Source: Zizania palustris
Lineage: Eukaryota > Streptophyta > Magnoliopsida > Poales > Poaceae
Reading direction: 5' to 3'
Assembly (NCBI GenBank): GCA_019279435.1
Contig: JAAALK010000082.1
Span: 81,006,989 to 81,070,988 of the forward strand
Length of the DNA: 64,000 nt
The translations under genes were made by a program, and so were the position numbers. Below, piece by piece: positions 53,178 through 64,000 of the stretch (positions are counted from its first letter, which is position 1; every line of letters begins with the position of its first letter). The notes under the pieces are model-generated. The model had not been told where the DNA came from. It saw only the letters and a list, made by a program, of their open reading frames with translations, and did no database searches.

Positions 53178-56100
53178 TTATGCGAAGTATCGCTTTAGGT
53201 GCTCCGCATGCCAAGTATGTGCTAACTCTTCACCTTCTAAATTAGCTAATTTAAATGAACCAGGGCGCCCTGAGCGGACAATTAGGTATGGACCTTCCCA
53301 TTTATTGCCTAACTTCCCTGGTGCTATAATGCTTCGTAGAACAAGATGACCCGGTCTTAGTTCATTGAGCTTAACCTTCGGGTCAAACCAAGCCTTTGTC
53401 TGCTGATGATACTTTGATAAATTAGCTACAGCCCGAAGTCTTGTTTCTTCTGATAAATCTAACGAAGCTTTTCTTTCTTCTTCAATGTCCGGTTCGGTGC
53501 TGCGAAATGATCCCCCTTTGAGCTCCGTTGGAGTCATAGCTTCATCTCCGAATAGTAGTCTGAACGGAGTAAAACCTGTGGACCTTGTTTGCGTAGTCCG
53601 AATGGACCACAGAATCTTCGGAAGCTCTTCGGTCCACAATCCCTTTGCTAATCCTACTATTCTTCGATTTAACCCTGATAAAATATTTCCATTGGCTCGC
53701 TCTACGGCTCCATTAGACTGAGGATGCCTCACTGCAGCAAAACATAGCTGAATGCCTAGATCTTCGCAAAACTTCCTAAAGGGTTCTGCGTCAAATTGTG
53801 TTCCATTATCAACTGTGAGGTATCTAGGCACTCCAAACCGGCAAATAATATTCTTCCAGAAGAATTTCTGTACATTGTTCGAAGTGATAGCTGTTAAGGG
53901 TTCTGCTTCCACCCACTTAGAAAAATACTCAATAGCTACCACTGCGAACTTCAGATTTCCCTTTGCTAACGGAAAGGGACCAATTAAATCCATACCCCAT
54001 CTGGCCATAGGCCATACCGGAGCAATGACTTGAAGAGCTGTTGGTGGGCGATGACTCCGTCGACCCATCCATTGGCACCCTTGACAAGTGCGGACCATGC
54101 TTTCCGCATCAGCTGTGATTGTAGGCCAATAAAGCCCCTGGCGAAGTGTTTTTCTTGCCAAAGCTCTAGGGGCTAAATGGCTGCCACAAAGGCCTTCGTG
54201 AATTTCTCGAAGAATTTCTTGGCCTTCGGCTTGAGATATACATCGGAGTAGAGGGGAACATACTTCGGCCTTGTATAATATACCGTTGATTATCTGATAG
54301 TTTCTGGCTCTGAGCTTTAATCTTGACAACTGGGGCTCTTCGGGCAAATTTGTTCCTCCTTGCAAAAATTCCATGATCGAATTCTTCCAATCTGCACTAG
54401 GAATGCAAAGAATCTCTGCAGAGAGAATTTGTGGCACCGAAGGTATATTGAGTTCCTCGTAGAAAGCTTCTTCGGGCACATCCACAGCTCCGGCTGCAGC
54501 CTTCGCTAAGATATCCGCTTGCACATTTTCTGCTCTTGGTATACTCCGAATGGAAATACCCTTGAAGTGTGCTTCGATTTTACGGATTTCTTCTAAGTAC
54601 TTTGCAAGCTGTGGATGCCGGACTTGAAAACTTTTGTCTACGTGCCCTGCTACTATCTGAGAATCTGTCTTTATAATTATTCTTGTAGCCCCTAGAGCAC
54701 GTGCTTTCCGGAGTCCCAATAAAATCCCTTCATACTCCGCTATATTATTGGTAGACTTAAAGTTGAGTCTTGCGGAGTACATTGCTCTTTGCCCTGACGG
54801 TGAAATCAATACTGCCCCAATGCCTGCTCCGGATGCTTGGAAAGCCCCATCGGAGTAAACAGTCCAAACTCCGTCATTTGACTTTTCCGGAGCTAAATTC
54901 GTAGGTGGAGTCCACTCTGCTACGAAGTCTGCTAGGACTTGGGATTTGATAGCTGTCCTTGCCAAGAAAGATATGCCGAAGGGTGCTAGCTCGACTGCCC
55001 ACTTTCCAATCCTTCCAGTGGAATCTTTGCTTCGGAGCATATCTCCTAAAAGATACGAAGTTGGTACAATTACATTGTGAGCCAAAAAATAATGTATTAG
55101 CTTCCTCGAAGCCATTATCAGAGCGTAAACGAACTTCTCAAGTTCGGAGTATCTTGTCTTCGCTCCTGATAATGCTTCGGATACAAAATAAACAGGATTT
55201 TGGACCAACTTCCCATTGAAATCCACTTCTCTGACAAGGACTGCGCTGACAGCTGAACCTGTAGCTGCAAGGTACAGGAGTAGGGTTTCGTCCGTAGTAG
55301 GCACCGTGAGTGTAGCAAGATTACTGAGATAGTCTTTAATATCTTCGAAGCTTTTCTGACACTCCGGTGTCCATGCAAAATCTTCGGACCCTTTCAATGC
55401 TTTGAATATAGGCAAGCTCCTCTCCGCAGACCTTGATAAAAACCTGCTAAGTGCGGCCAGACGCCCAGTCAGCTTTTGCACTTGCTTTAAATTCTCCGGA
55501 GGAGCCATCTTCTGTAGCGCAGTTATTTGAGTAGGGCTAGCTTCAATTCCCCTGCTTGAAACTAAATACCCTAACAATTTTCCAGCCTTAGCCCCGAATA
55601 TACATTTTTCGGGGTTAAGACGTATCCCACATGCCCGAAGGCTATTGAATGTTTCTGCTAAGTCTAGGCTATGTTGGTGCTTTAAAGCACTCTTTATTAC
55701 AATATCATCCATATAGGCCTCCACATTGCGACCTAGCTGATGACCTAGAGCCTTAGCAACTAATCTCGAAAAAGTAGCCCCGGCATTTCTTAGGCCGAAG
55801 GGCATTCTTACATAACAGAAGACTCCCGAAGGAGTTACGAAGCTTGTCTTGATTTCATCTTCGCGCTTCAACCATATTTGATGATAACCAGAATACGCGT
55901 CGAGGAAGCTTAGTAACTCTGAACCTGCGGTGGAGTCAACCAATTGATCAATTCGGGGCATGGGGTAGGGGTCACGTGGGCATGCTTTATTCAAGGATGT
56001 GAAATCAATGCACATGCGCCACTTCCCGGAAGACTTCTTTCTGACGAAGACTGGGTTGGCTAACCATTCTGTGTGAGCCACTTCTCTGATAATCCCAGCC

Positions 56101-58509
56101 TTCAACAATTTTTCAACTTCGTCCTTAGCTAGAGCAGCTCTTTCTGTGGACATCTTCCGGAGTCCTTGTCGAACAGGCCGGGCCTTCGGGTTTACAAGTA
56201 AACTGTGTTCAATGATATCCCGATCGACTCCGGTGATATCTTCGTCAGACCAAGCGAAGACATCCAAATTTTCTTCCACCACCTTTTCCAAGGAGGTTGC
56301 AACTTCAGGAGGTAAATCTTTACCAAATTGAAAAGTGTACAACAATGACCTTCGTTGCAATCTCTCCTTCGGGACTTGGTCTCGGAAAGGACTTCTTCGA
56401 AGCTTCGGAGGAGGCTGAAAAAATTTCTTCATTATCCTGCACACTGTTTACTTGCCTCGGATCAAGAGGGGGACCATGACCATATTCCGCCCTCCGAGCA
56501 ATGGCTTGATCTCCGAAGATTGTAAGGACTCCTGCTTGTGTGGGCATCTTCATGCACAAATAATTGTGATGCGCCACAGCTCCGAACTGGTTCAGCATGC
56601 CCCTTCCGAAAATGACGTTGTAAGCATACGGGGCATCTATAACATCAAAAATTACTTCTTTAGTCCGGGCTAATAAACCTTCTCCGAAGGTAACTTCCAG
56701 GCCTATCTGGCCAAGTGCATCAAGCGGGGGTCCTGCGAAGCCTTGCAGAGGACGAGCCGCTGGAAGGAGATGCTTCCTGGAAATGCATAACTGATCGAAG
56801 GCTTGAACAAATATTATATCTGCCGAACTACCTCCGTCAATTAGCACCCTTCGGACTTCAGTCCCTGCAATATCAGCAGTGATAACCAATGGATCCGCGT
56901 GCGGGAACTTAATACCAGCTGCATCCTCCGCAGAAAAAGATATCGGAACGTGAGACCACTCCGGCATTGCAGCTGCAGACGACGAAGTCCCAATATGACC
57001 TACTTCCCGAACGTACTCTCTTCGCTGTCTCTTGGACATGCTTCCGAGGGTACCTCCTCCGGAGATAGGGAGAACTACTCTTTTTCCTCTATCTTGCCCT
57101 TCCTCTTGCTTCGGAGGTGGCATAATATTGGCCACCGGAGGGTGCCTTGCAGCATCAAAATTTTCTATCCGCGCCACAGCTTGGACCGGCTCTGGGCGCG
57201 CTGCAGCTTGAACTCGGTCGGTACTGCCTCGACCCGAAGTTCTCTCTAAGTACTCTCCCCTTAGGGTAAGTATAGCCTTGCAAATATCAGTTGCATGGCT
57301 TCGATTTTCTCCGTGAATGCAGCAGAAAAGGGTTTGGCCCTTGCCAGCCGTTTTCCCTGGCGGCCTCCAGCCGCTGGCCTTGTTCCCCGTAGACTGTGGA
57401 GCTCTTGGTGCAAACTTCTGTGGGGGTGCAATATTCATAACTTCAGAACGAGGGTGCTTTTTCCCTCTTCTCCGGTCATGTTGCACTTCGAAGACTGGTT
57501 CTTGCGGCTGTGCCGAAGTTTTCACTTCTACTTTGACTTCTTGCAATATGGACGAAGTAGCAGCAGTCCTCCGAAGCCAACCCTCTTCTGACCTCGCATA
57601 CTCCTCGAAGTATGACATCAACTGAGAGACCGAGGAGATGCTTTTCTGATGCAGCTTATCCAGAAGGCCTTGATGACTGACACCTTCCCGAGCAGCATCA
57701 ACCACTGAAGATGTGGACAGCCCCCGAATTTGCGACTTCGTATGAGCGAAGCGCTTAAAGTACTGCCTCAATGTTTCTCCGGGGAGCTGTTTCACCTGGA
57801 AAAGGCTTCCTGTTGACATAGGAGGCACGAAGGTGCCCTGAAAGTTGCTTATAAACTTCTTCTTCAGCTGCGACCATGAATTGATTGATCCTGGCTTCAA
57901 GGACCAGAACCATCTCAATGCCACTCCTTGAAGAGCTAAAGGGAAGCACTTCGCCATGGTGTCTCGAACTCCTCCGCTAGCCTCAATGGCTAGGGCATAA
58001 GAACGAACGAACTCTCCAGGATCATCATCTCCGGCATACTTACAGAGCTTCGAAGTTTCGAACTTTGGATCAAAGCGAACTTTCTCCGGGGCTTCGGGAT
58101 AATCAAGATCGTCGTCTTCGGGCACTTCTGGGATGATTGGGGTGGCTTGAGAGCGAAGCCTGCTCGCAGCTTCCTGTCGCCACCTTGCCACTTCAGCTTG
58201 AAGGTTGGCCATTTGAGTGGCCATATCTCCAAGATTATTTTCATTTCCTCCGGAAGGATCTTCCGGGTCTTGAGAACTGGTAGGATCAGTTCGAATCGGG
58301 ATGGAGGGTGGAGAAGGGACTCCGGGCGGTCGGAGTATGGAAGGGGTTGGCGGAGAAGCTTCGTATGTTCGAGGAATGGAAGCCCCTTCCGGAGTTTGTG
58401 GGGGGAATGTCGAAGGCCCTCCGACTTCAACTGTGTCGAAGGGTATCTCTCTGGAGATCCGAGAGGATCTCCGAGTGGGATTGCGAGGTGCGCTCCGCTT
58501 AGGAGGCAT
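53178..58509 (-). pseudogene. gag-pol polyprotein of Tat element E, one 14-base deletion
   Basis: The best preserved gag-pol here. The first part (58509 to about 56340) runs from MPPKRSAPRNP through capsid, knuckle (CIHGENRSHATDIC near 57295) and protease (LIDGGSSADI near 56830). About 14 bases are missing near 56339, where other copies read KDGKEYTFQ, so the frame shifts. The second part (to 53178) holds RT (YMDD near 55705), RNase H, second RNase H (YSDGAF near 54850) and integrase (CQGCQWMG, GMDLIGPF, VDNGTQFD, NGAVERANG), ending KRYFA. Adding back the length gives 1782 codons. Compared with B, gag lacks about 16 residues after YPEAPE, in frame. Confidence 0.93.
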
Positions 58510-58551
58510 GGTGTAAGAAGTTGGTAGAGAACAAAGTTTTTCGGACTAGGT

Positions 58552-58569
58552 TCCCCACGGACGGCGCCA
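58552..58569 (-). other. Primer binding site of element E
   Basis: Minus strand TGGCGCCGTCCGTGGGGA, two bases from the 5' LTR. Confidence 0.8.
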
Positions 58570-58571
58570 AC

Positions 58572-59066
58572 TGTTGGCGTAAAAGATTACGCTAACAGGT
58601 TTCTGTGGAAAAGAAACTAACAAACGAAATGTTTGTGAAGCAAACTGTTCTAAGCCTCCGGAAGGATAATAACTTAGAATAGTTCGAATGAGTGTATTGA
58701 ATAACTTGTATTCAGTCCCTATTACAGGGTGAAATGGGGGGTATTTATAGGCCCAAACATTAAGGAAAAGACCTATTTACCCCTCTATTACAACCGACAT
58801 AGTGGAAACTATTTGGCTCCCTTAATAGGGCTAAAATGGTAAAAGACTAATCTAATGAGAAAGAAGATAAGTCTTCCATCTTAGCTGGCAGAAAAGATCT
58901 TGAAAAGCCTTAGTTCGAAGATGTACTCCGAACCAATGCCTATCTTCGTACATCGAACTTGGGTCCGGGTATCTTCGAAGATGATCGTCTGGGAACCTTC
59001 GAATCCGCTGTCTGCCTTTATGTTGCTTCGGCAATAACCCCGAAGATGAGATATTTTCCCCCAACA
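58572..59066 (-). repeat. 5' LTR of element E
   Basis: Partner of 35677-36171. TATTTATAGG (TATA box on the minus strand) near 58742-58751. Confidence 0.94.
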
Positions 59067-59071
59067 TACAT
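59067..59071. repeat. Target site duplication of element E (right), TACAT
   Basis: Repeats 35672-35676. Confidence 0.93.
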
Positions 59072-60234
59072 GCAATCCAATTACTCGATCCAAAGCCCTG
59101 CTTCATCCTATTAGCAAGACAAAATTTCATGATCATTCCATCAAAAAACTCGAAGCCTCGCTTCACTTTATCAACAGTCGAATCATATCTCATTATCCTA
59201 AACCTTGCTTCGCTATCTCATTATTCGAAGCCTTATCTCAGTTCGAAGCCTTGCTTTGTCATAATCATAGTCTGAAGCCTTGCTTCGTCATATCATGGTT
59301 CGAAGCCTTGCTTCACCCTATCAAATTCTGAAGCCTTGCTTCACAAGCTAAAAAGTACCCCTGGGCCCGTAGCAATAAATCAAAGGACTTCCAGCATGCA
59401 CTCGAAGCATCCAATAGTCTGGTTTGATCCGCTCCACCAATATCGCTGCAAAATGCATCCGGGCTCATAGCGATATAAAATAACAGGATTCTGAGCACTC
59501 GTATCGAAGCATCCTGGGGACTTCGATCTCACAACTCGATGCGTCCAAGGATTCTGGGCACAGGCCTGAAGCATCTGAAAAGAGTCGAATGTGGCTCAGA
59601 GTCGAAGGTCGCTATGATGATCTGGTGCTATTTGCACCATCTTTTCAAAAAAACAAACCCCGAAGCCTTGCTTTGCTATCTAAGCATGTTTCCGAAGCCT
59701 TGCTTAACATGCCTTTACTTTCAAGCCCTGCTTCGTCTATCCCAAAACAAATCCCAAAGACTTGCTTCAACCAACTTTCTCGAAGACCCGCTTCATCGAT
59801 CGCCTAACACGAAGCCTTCTCCGGGCCCCGCTTTGCGCTTAAGAGATGCGTTTGTTAACATCAATTGCACCGAATCCCCGTGGGGCCTCTGAACGTTACG
59901 ATTGCATGTGTTGTCCACTCTAAAGTCCCTAGTCGTCGCGCGCAAGGGGGGACCGGAGCCGTGCTGTTTGAAATACGACCACGGGATCAAAGCGCTCAAT
60001 ACAATAAAAACGTTCGGTAGTTCTAAGCCATCTGGGTGAATGCCCCTCCGCACTCTGTACTACGTTGAACATGATTGCACGAACTGACTACGCTGAAGTC
60101 CCTAGCTGCTCCATGCATGGGGGGACCGATGAGTGTGTGCGGAGTACTTATGTACATGCAGAGTGCTTACGATCCATTTTCATTCAGAAATCAAAAGTAT
60201 AATACAATTGCGTAGTACACCTCAAAATCAAAAT
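59072..60234. repeat. Hairpin-rich leader of element H
   Basis: CGAAGCCTTGCTTCG, the reverse complement of the element D palindrome, recurs with changes about a dozen times between 59090 and 59815 (for example near 59151, 59243, 59271, 59300, 59330, 59661 and 59694). Further right a GTCCCTAG...GGGGGGACCG phrase occurs twice (59921 and 60099), matching a single one near 24450-24475 in D. No gene. Confidence 0.72.
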
Positions 60235-63200
60235 CTACGAAAAAGAATTATCTAAGCTAAAGAAAAAGCGGGCCCAAGGCCCCGACCATTTTGACCCCCG
60301 CTTACTCTTCTTCCGAGCAGGGCCCCCTCGGCTGGATGAAGCCCACTCGGAGCCAGACCTCCCGCGGCCAGATCGCCCACGCTTCGATGCCCGCAAAACT
60401 CTCCTTTCTTCTTGCAGGTCAGCCCAAGTCCGATGTGCGACTCCGTGTCAAACGCATCTTCGGAGGTTGGACCCCTTTTCCTGCAAGGACCGTCTCAAAC
60501 CCGCTTAAGCCCAGCGAGGACAATGAGCTCTGAGGGGGCTCCACCTTCGCACAGGCTAACAACTCCTAGTCTACCTCAGGTATAACTTCGCCCCTAGGAC
60601 CCCTCGGCATATTAAACTGAGGGGGCCTTCAAACCTAGCTACCTCAAGCACTACCCAATGCTGACGAAGTGCCTCCGAATCCTCAAGCACATCGACGTAA
60701 ATATCCAAAGGCTGAGCATGGGCATGTAAAAACACCCCTGCATTCTCATTAATAAACTAATAAGTTGTTTTACAGGCCTATAGCTAAGTATTACAAAAGC
60801 AGAGCCTAAGAGAAATCTACACCTTCAGAGGCAGATAGTTCAAACCCAAAAGTGGGCTCCAAAACCCCACTCGGCGCGATTGGCTGGCCACCTAGAGCTC
60901 GAGGACGTCTTCGTGCACTTGGACCCTCCAAGGCTCCTGGAGGCGATGCCAAGCTCTACGGACTTCGGGCGTGGGCGAGGTTAGACGGGGCGCTCCGGAG
61001 ACCACCGTTGTGACGGAGGTCGCTGCCTCGAGGTCCTGGCACTCGACTTCTTCAAGAAGCTGAAGCACTCCTTGTCCAACCACTCACCCCGCCATTAGCG
61101 CGAAGCCTTTTATGGTCTCCTCCGTTATGGTGGCGGCCGTTTGGAGGAATTGAAGCTGGTCCCCGATCGTGTCCCGGTCGTTGAAGGTCAAAGCTCGACA
61201 GGTGGTCCCTACATGTCCCAAGACATCGGTCAGGGCGGTGGTGGCCTCGTCAACCCCTTGCACCACGACTACCTCCAAGTTCCGTCGAGCTGTGTGGAGC
61301 TCGGACTTCTCTGCTAATAGCTTTGAGTTCTTATCCTCCGAAGCCTAGAGCTCCTGACGAAGCTTCCCGATCTCTGAAGCCTACTTCGCCTAGACTTTGG
61401 CAGCCCTGGCGGCCTCAGCCTTCGCTGCCTCGGTCACCCTGGCTGCCTTGTCTTTTGCCATCTCGGCCACCTCCTCGGCCTGCCACTACGAGCGGACTGC
61501 TTTGGAGACGTCCTGATGAAGGATTTCGACCCCCTCCATCATCAAGACCTCACGACGACCTATGGAGGCGACGACCGCACGGGTCAATGTGAAGGCCTAG
61601 CAGGAGCAGAAAGAAGTATTAATATCAAGAAACCGAAGTGCACCAAGACTCCTAGTGAAGCCACATCCACCTGAAGGATAGTTTCTTGAGCGTTTCGAAG
61701 GAGTTCTCCATGGGCGCCATGGCTCGGCTCCAACACTAAATCAGTGCTTGCCAGGGCATTGCTGCAATTGAATAAATTTTCCACCAACTCTTCTCTAAGG
61801 GCCCCCAGTGCGAGGATGGATCTCATGAGAGGTGCTCGACCTCTAGATGTCTCCCGAGGTGGGCTCTGGCCCACGATGTCCACCGTTTTCTTAGCAGGCT
61901 CCAAAGAAACCACTTCCCATTTGAGGACCCTCCTTCGGTCCCCTCGCTGCTATCTTCGCTACTTTTGACGCTTTTGGAGGTCTCCTCCGCATCGCCGGCT
62001 TCGAGCCCTGTGCGATCAGCCCTGGTAGCATCTAAGAAAAAGTCCAAAAGCGAGTTTATGTTTCAGGAAGAGAACAATTTTGGTAATGTACCTTCGACCT
62101 CATCGATGGGAGAAATCCCAGCGTACTCTAAAGGTGCCAAGAGCCCCTCGAAGTCTATCTCACAGGCTTACGACCCCTCGAGGCCCGAACCAGTGGAGGT
62201 AGGCTCCAGAACCACTACTTCTAACTCCGAGGCCATCACCCTCGGCTCTGAGCACACGGCCTCGGCTTCAGCGTCCGATCGTTCGACCTCCGTGCCATCG
62301 TCAATTGCTTTAGTGTTCGAGGGGGAATCAACGTCCATGACCTCAGGGATGTTTCCCTAAGGCCCCACAGTCTCCGAAGGACCCTTAGAGCGCCTGGGTG
62401 ACGGACTCCTCGGCTCGCTTGAGGGGACCGGCCCCGTGAATCTCCGGAGCTCATGTACCCCTGCGACACTCGTCGAAGTCCAGACTCGGTTGTACCGTTC
62501 CTATGACCCAACTAGAGCGGCCCTTTGGTCATGCTCATCTGGTGTCATAGGTCCCACCACGTGCTCGGCCGCTATGACATCTCATGTGAAGCTGCAGCAA
62601 CAAAGACCCTCGGTTAGTCCCAAGCCTCAAGAAGAAACAAAGACATCTCGAAGCCTTACTAAGGAACTCCAAAGACACCCCTCGTAGGTCGTCCGAGTCA
62701 GGGGCTCCTAACAAGTTGCTCGGCCATGCAAGCATAAGGGGACTAATCCGAAGGGTGATAAAATCCTTGGCTAAGACCCTCATGCTCATACTTCAGGCCA
62801 CCCTTCGCAGCAACTCGATCCAAGATTGGATTGTCCTAGAGTCTGATGATATCTTGGCTTGGTGGCGGTCCGCAATGAGGGCGTTGGTGCTCTGAAGGGG
62901 GAGTCCACACCGATCGAAGCATAAAACCATTCTTCATCTCACCTCGAATGCCAGCGGCTGATCACGGCCCTCGCTGGGAAGACATCTGCGTACTCCATCT
63001 AAAGCTAAAAATTGGCGGTCCCAAAGGTAAGGGCCCTATCTACTCCATCCGACCCCTTCTTCTTCTTTGGTTGGCAGTTGGCCTCGCGCAGGGTTGCGAG
63101 GACATCAGCCCACCCCTCACACCCTTCGGCCCTCATTGCCCACTCAAAGATTGCAAGGCGAGTTACGACGTTAGGAGAAAGGTGGGGGAGCTCAAAGTTA

Positions 63201-63548
63201 AACATGCCTAGCATTGCCTTCGGCCGAGATCCCGAGCCCGGCCTCAAAGAATGCTTCAAAGACCACAGTCTCCTCTAACCTCACGACGATCTCCAACCTC
63301 GGCCTCCGAAGGCTGACCTTAGTAGAGACTTTCCCAATGTAGATCCGCTAGATGGTCTCCTCCGTAGAAACTAAAGCCTATAACTCTAGCGTTTGCTCGA
63401 ATTTGTCTGAGGGAGAGTAGAGGTCGAACGCCCTGAGGCATCTAGCCGGAGGCTTCACTACTGTCGCCGCCACCATAGCTTGGACTTGGATAGAACTTAA
63501 CCCCCTACCCAAGGCGGGCACCTTCTTCGACGAAGTCTTCTTTGACAT
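60235..63548 (-). pseudogene. Antisense gene of element H, D-type, heavily decayed
   Basis: Starts MSKKTSSKKVPALG at 63548 (compare MPKKATAKSLAL in D). SPSDKFEQTLEL is followed by TAG, and VVFEAFFEAGLG and LPHLSPNVVTRLAIFEWAM mark the Transposase_28-like region (about 63260-63130). Intron 3 is recognisable at 61670-61597 (74 bp, GT-AG), leading into AFTLTRAVV (D: AFALNAIAS). A coiled-coil part follows with KGFALMAG at about 61084-61110. Intron 4 starts GTGTAGAT as in D, but its acceptor CAG appears mutated to CAT. The last residues, RFFFSLDNSFS, end at 60235. Several in-frame stops and at least one frameshift make it non-functional. It shows that the D-type arrangement is a repeated family and not a single accident. 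Confidence 0.75.
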
Positions 63549-64000
63549 CGTGAAGGGGCTTCGGGCGCGAAGGGTCTAGGGGTTTCGGGAGCGGAGGAGC
63601 GAAGGGCTTCGGGCACGAAGGAGCTAAGGGCTTCAGGAGCAAAGGATCTAAAGGCCCCAGGCATGAAGGTCCGAGGGGCTCCGCAAAGCATTACGGTTGT
63701 GAAGGATTGCTAAAGCTCAAGAGAATGAAAATGCGCAGGTGCGTGCAAGATCGCGGGGTGCCGGCGGCCTTTTATAGGCGGTAAAAGCCATCACGCGCCT
63801 CCATGGTAAAGTTTTTTGCTACCCAGAAGTCACCCCATAGTCTATGACTGATGGGGCCAAGGTGAAAACTGAAGCGGCGCACCCCTCTTTAGAATGGCCT
63901 AGCCCTCGAGGGTGCCTTACAGGCCCGCGACCATTGAGTCGAGCGCCTTTTTGCCTCCTAGAGGCATCTTTTTTGCTCCGACCGTTGGCCTCCGGTGCCG
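63549..64000 (-). promoter_or_regulatory. Leader and promoter of the element H antisense gene
   Basis: TATA box TATAAAA on the minus strand (63770-63776, in CGCCTATAAAAGGCCG), about 222 bases before the ATG. GAAGGGCTTCGG-type phrases repeat between 63555 and 63690, which lengthens this leader relative to D. Nothing else is recognisable up to the window end. Confidence 0.55.

Larger units (their letters stand above)
35677..59066 (-). mobile_element. Element E: Tat-clade retrotransposon hosting copies F and G
   Basis: LTRs 35677-36171 and 58572-59066 flanked by TACAT. By eye they differ at about five sites in 495. PBS (58552-58569) and PPT (36172-36182) are present. gag-pol (53178-58509) has a single lesion. 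The antisense gene is split: its first 638 bases are at 36623-37260, its end at 50916-52193. The roughly 1.8 kb that should lie between them is absent from the window (see the gap at 46764). Confidence 0.93.
59072..64000 (+). mobile_element. Element H: decayed relative of element D, runs off the window
   Basis: Same order as element D but reverse-complemented: hairpin array, then a minus-strand gene of the D type with its TATA box. No gag or pol is seen. Its 5' LTR and PBS would lie left of element E's insertion site and are not recognisable in the short spacer at 35493; its 3' LTR should begin just beyond 64000, judged from the distance between TATA box and LTR in D. Many stops show an older copy. 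Confidence 0.75.

Overview
This window is plant nuclear repeat DNA, most likely from a grass (Poaceae; the species cannot be read from it). It is a nest of LTR retrotransposons, and I find no host gene, tRNA or rRNA. The grass reading rests on the element types: Ty3/Gypsy Tat-clade elements with two RNase H domains and an antisense gene, a SIRE-like Ty1/Copia element, and the GC-rich, CTTCGAAG-rich style of the coding DNA. I label the elements A to H.

Left part (1-16422): element A is a gag-only, non-autonomous Gypsy element on the minus strand, cut by the window start. Element B (2796-14383, minus, 5-bp target duplication TATGT) is a nearly complete Tat element inserted into A's gag. Element A itself sits in an old Copia-type LTR remnant whose visible pieces are 16423-17187 and 34913-35492.

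Middle part (17188-34907): element C is a decayed SIRE-like Copia element on the plus strand (target duplication ACGGG), inserted into that LTR remnant. Its gag is split by element D (19461-26667, minus, target duplication TCCTT). D has LTRs, PBS and PPT like those of the Tat elements but no gag or pol; its only coding content is a five-exon gene on the strand opposite to the element.

Right part (35677-59066): element E is a Tat element of the same family as B (minus, target duplication TACAT). Its antisense gene is interrupted by what looks like one further Tat copy (37261-50915) containing a 100-N scaffold gap. The LTR pair and the flanks show that this is really two copies, F on the left and G on the right. 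Element E sits in element H (59072-64000, plus orientation), a decayed relative of D that runs off the window.

How the parts relate: sense transcription from the LTRs makes gag-pol (gag, aspartic protease, RT, RNase H, second archaeal-type RNase H, integrase). From the opposite strand, a gene with its own TATA box and four short GT-AG introns (phases 1,1,0,0 in both subfamilies) encodes a protein of about 1000-1150 residues with an N-terminal Transposase_28-like ('putative gypsy type transposon') domain, an acidic middle, a coiled coil and a conserved C-terminal motif. Being antisense to the element's genomic RNA explains how introns survive retrotransposition. Elements D and H carry only this gene plus an array of small hairpins next to the PBS; this is the part I find most worth following up.
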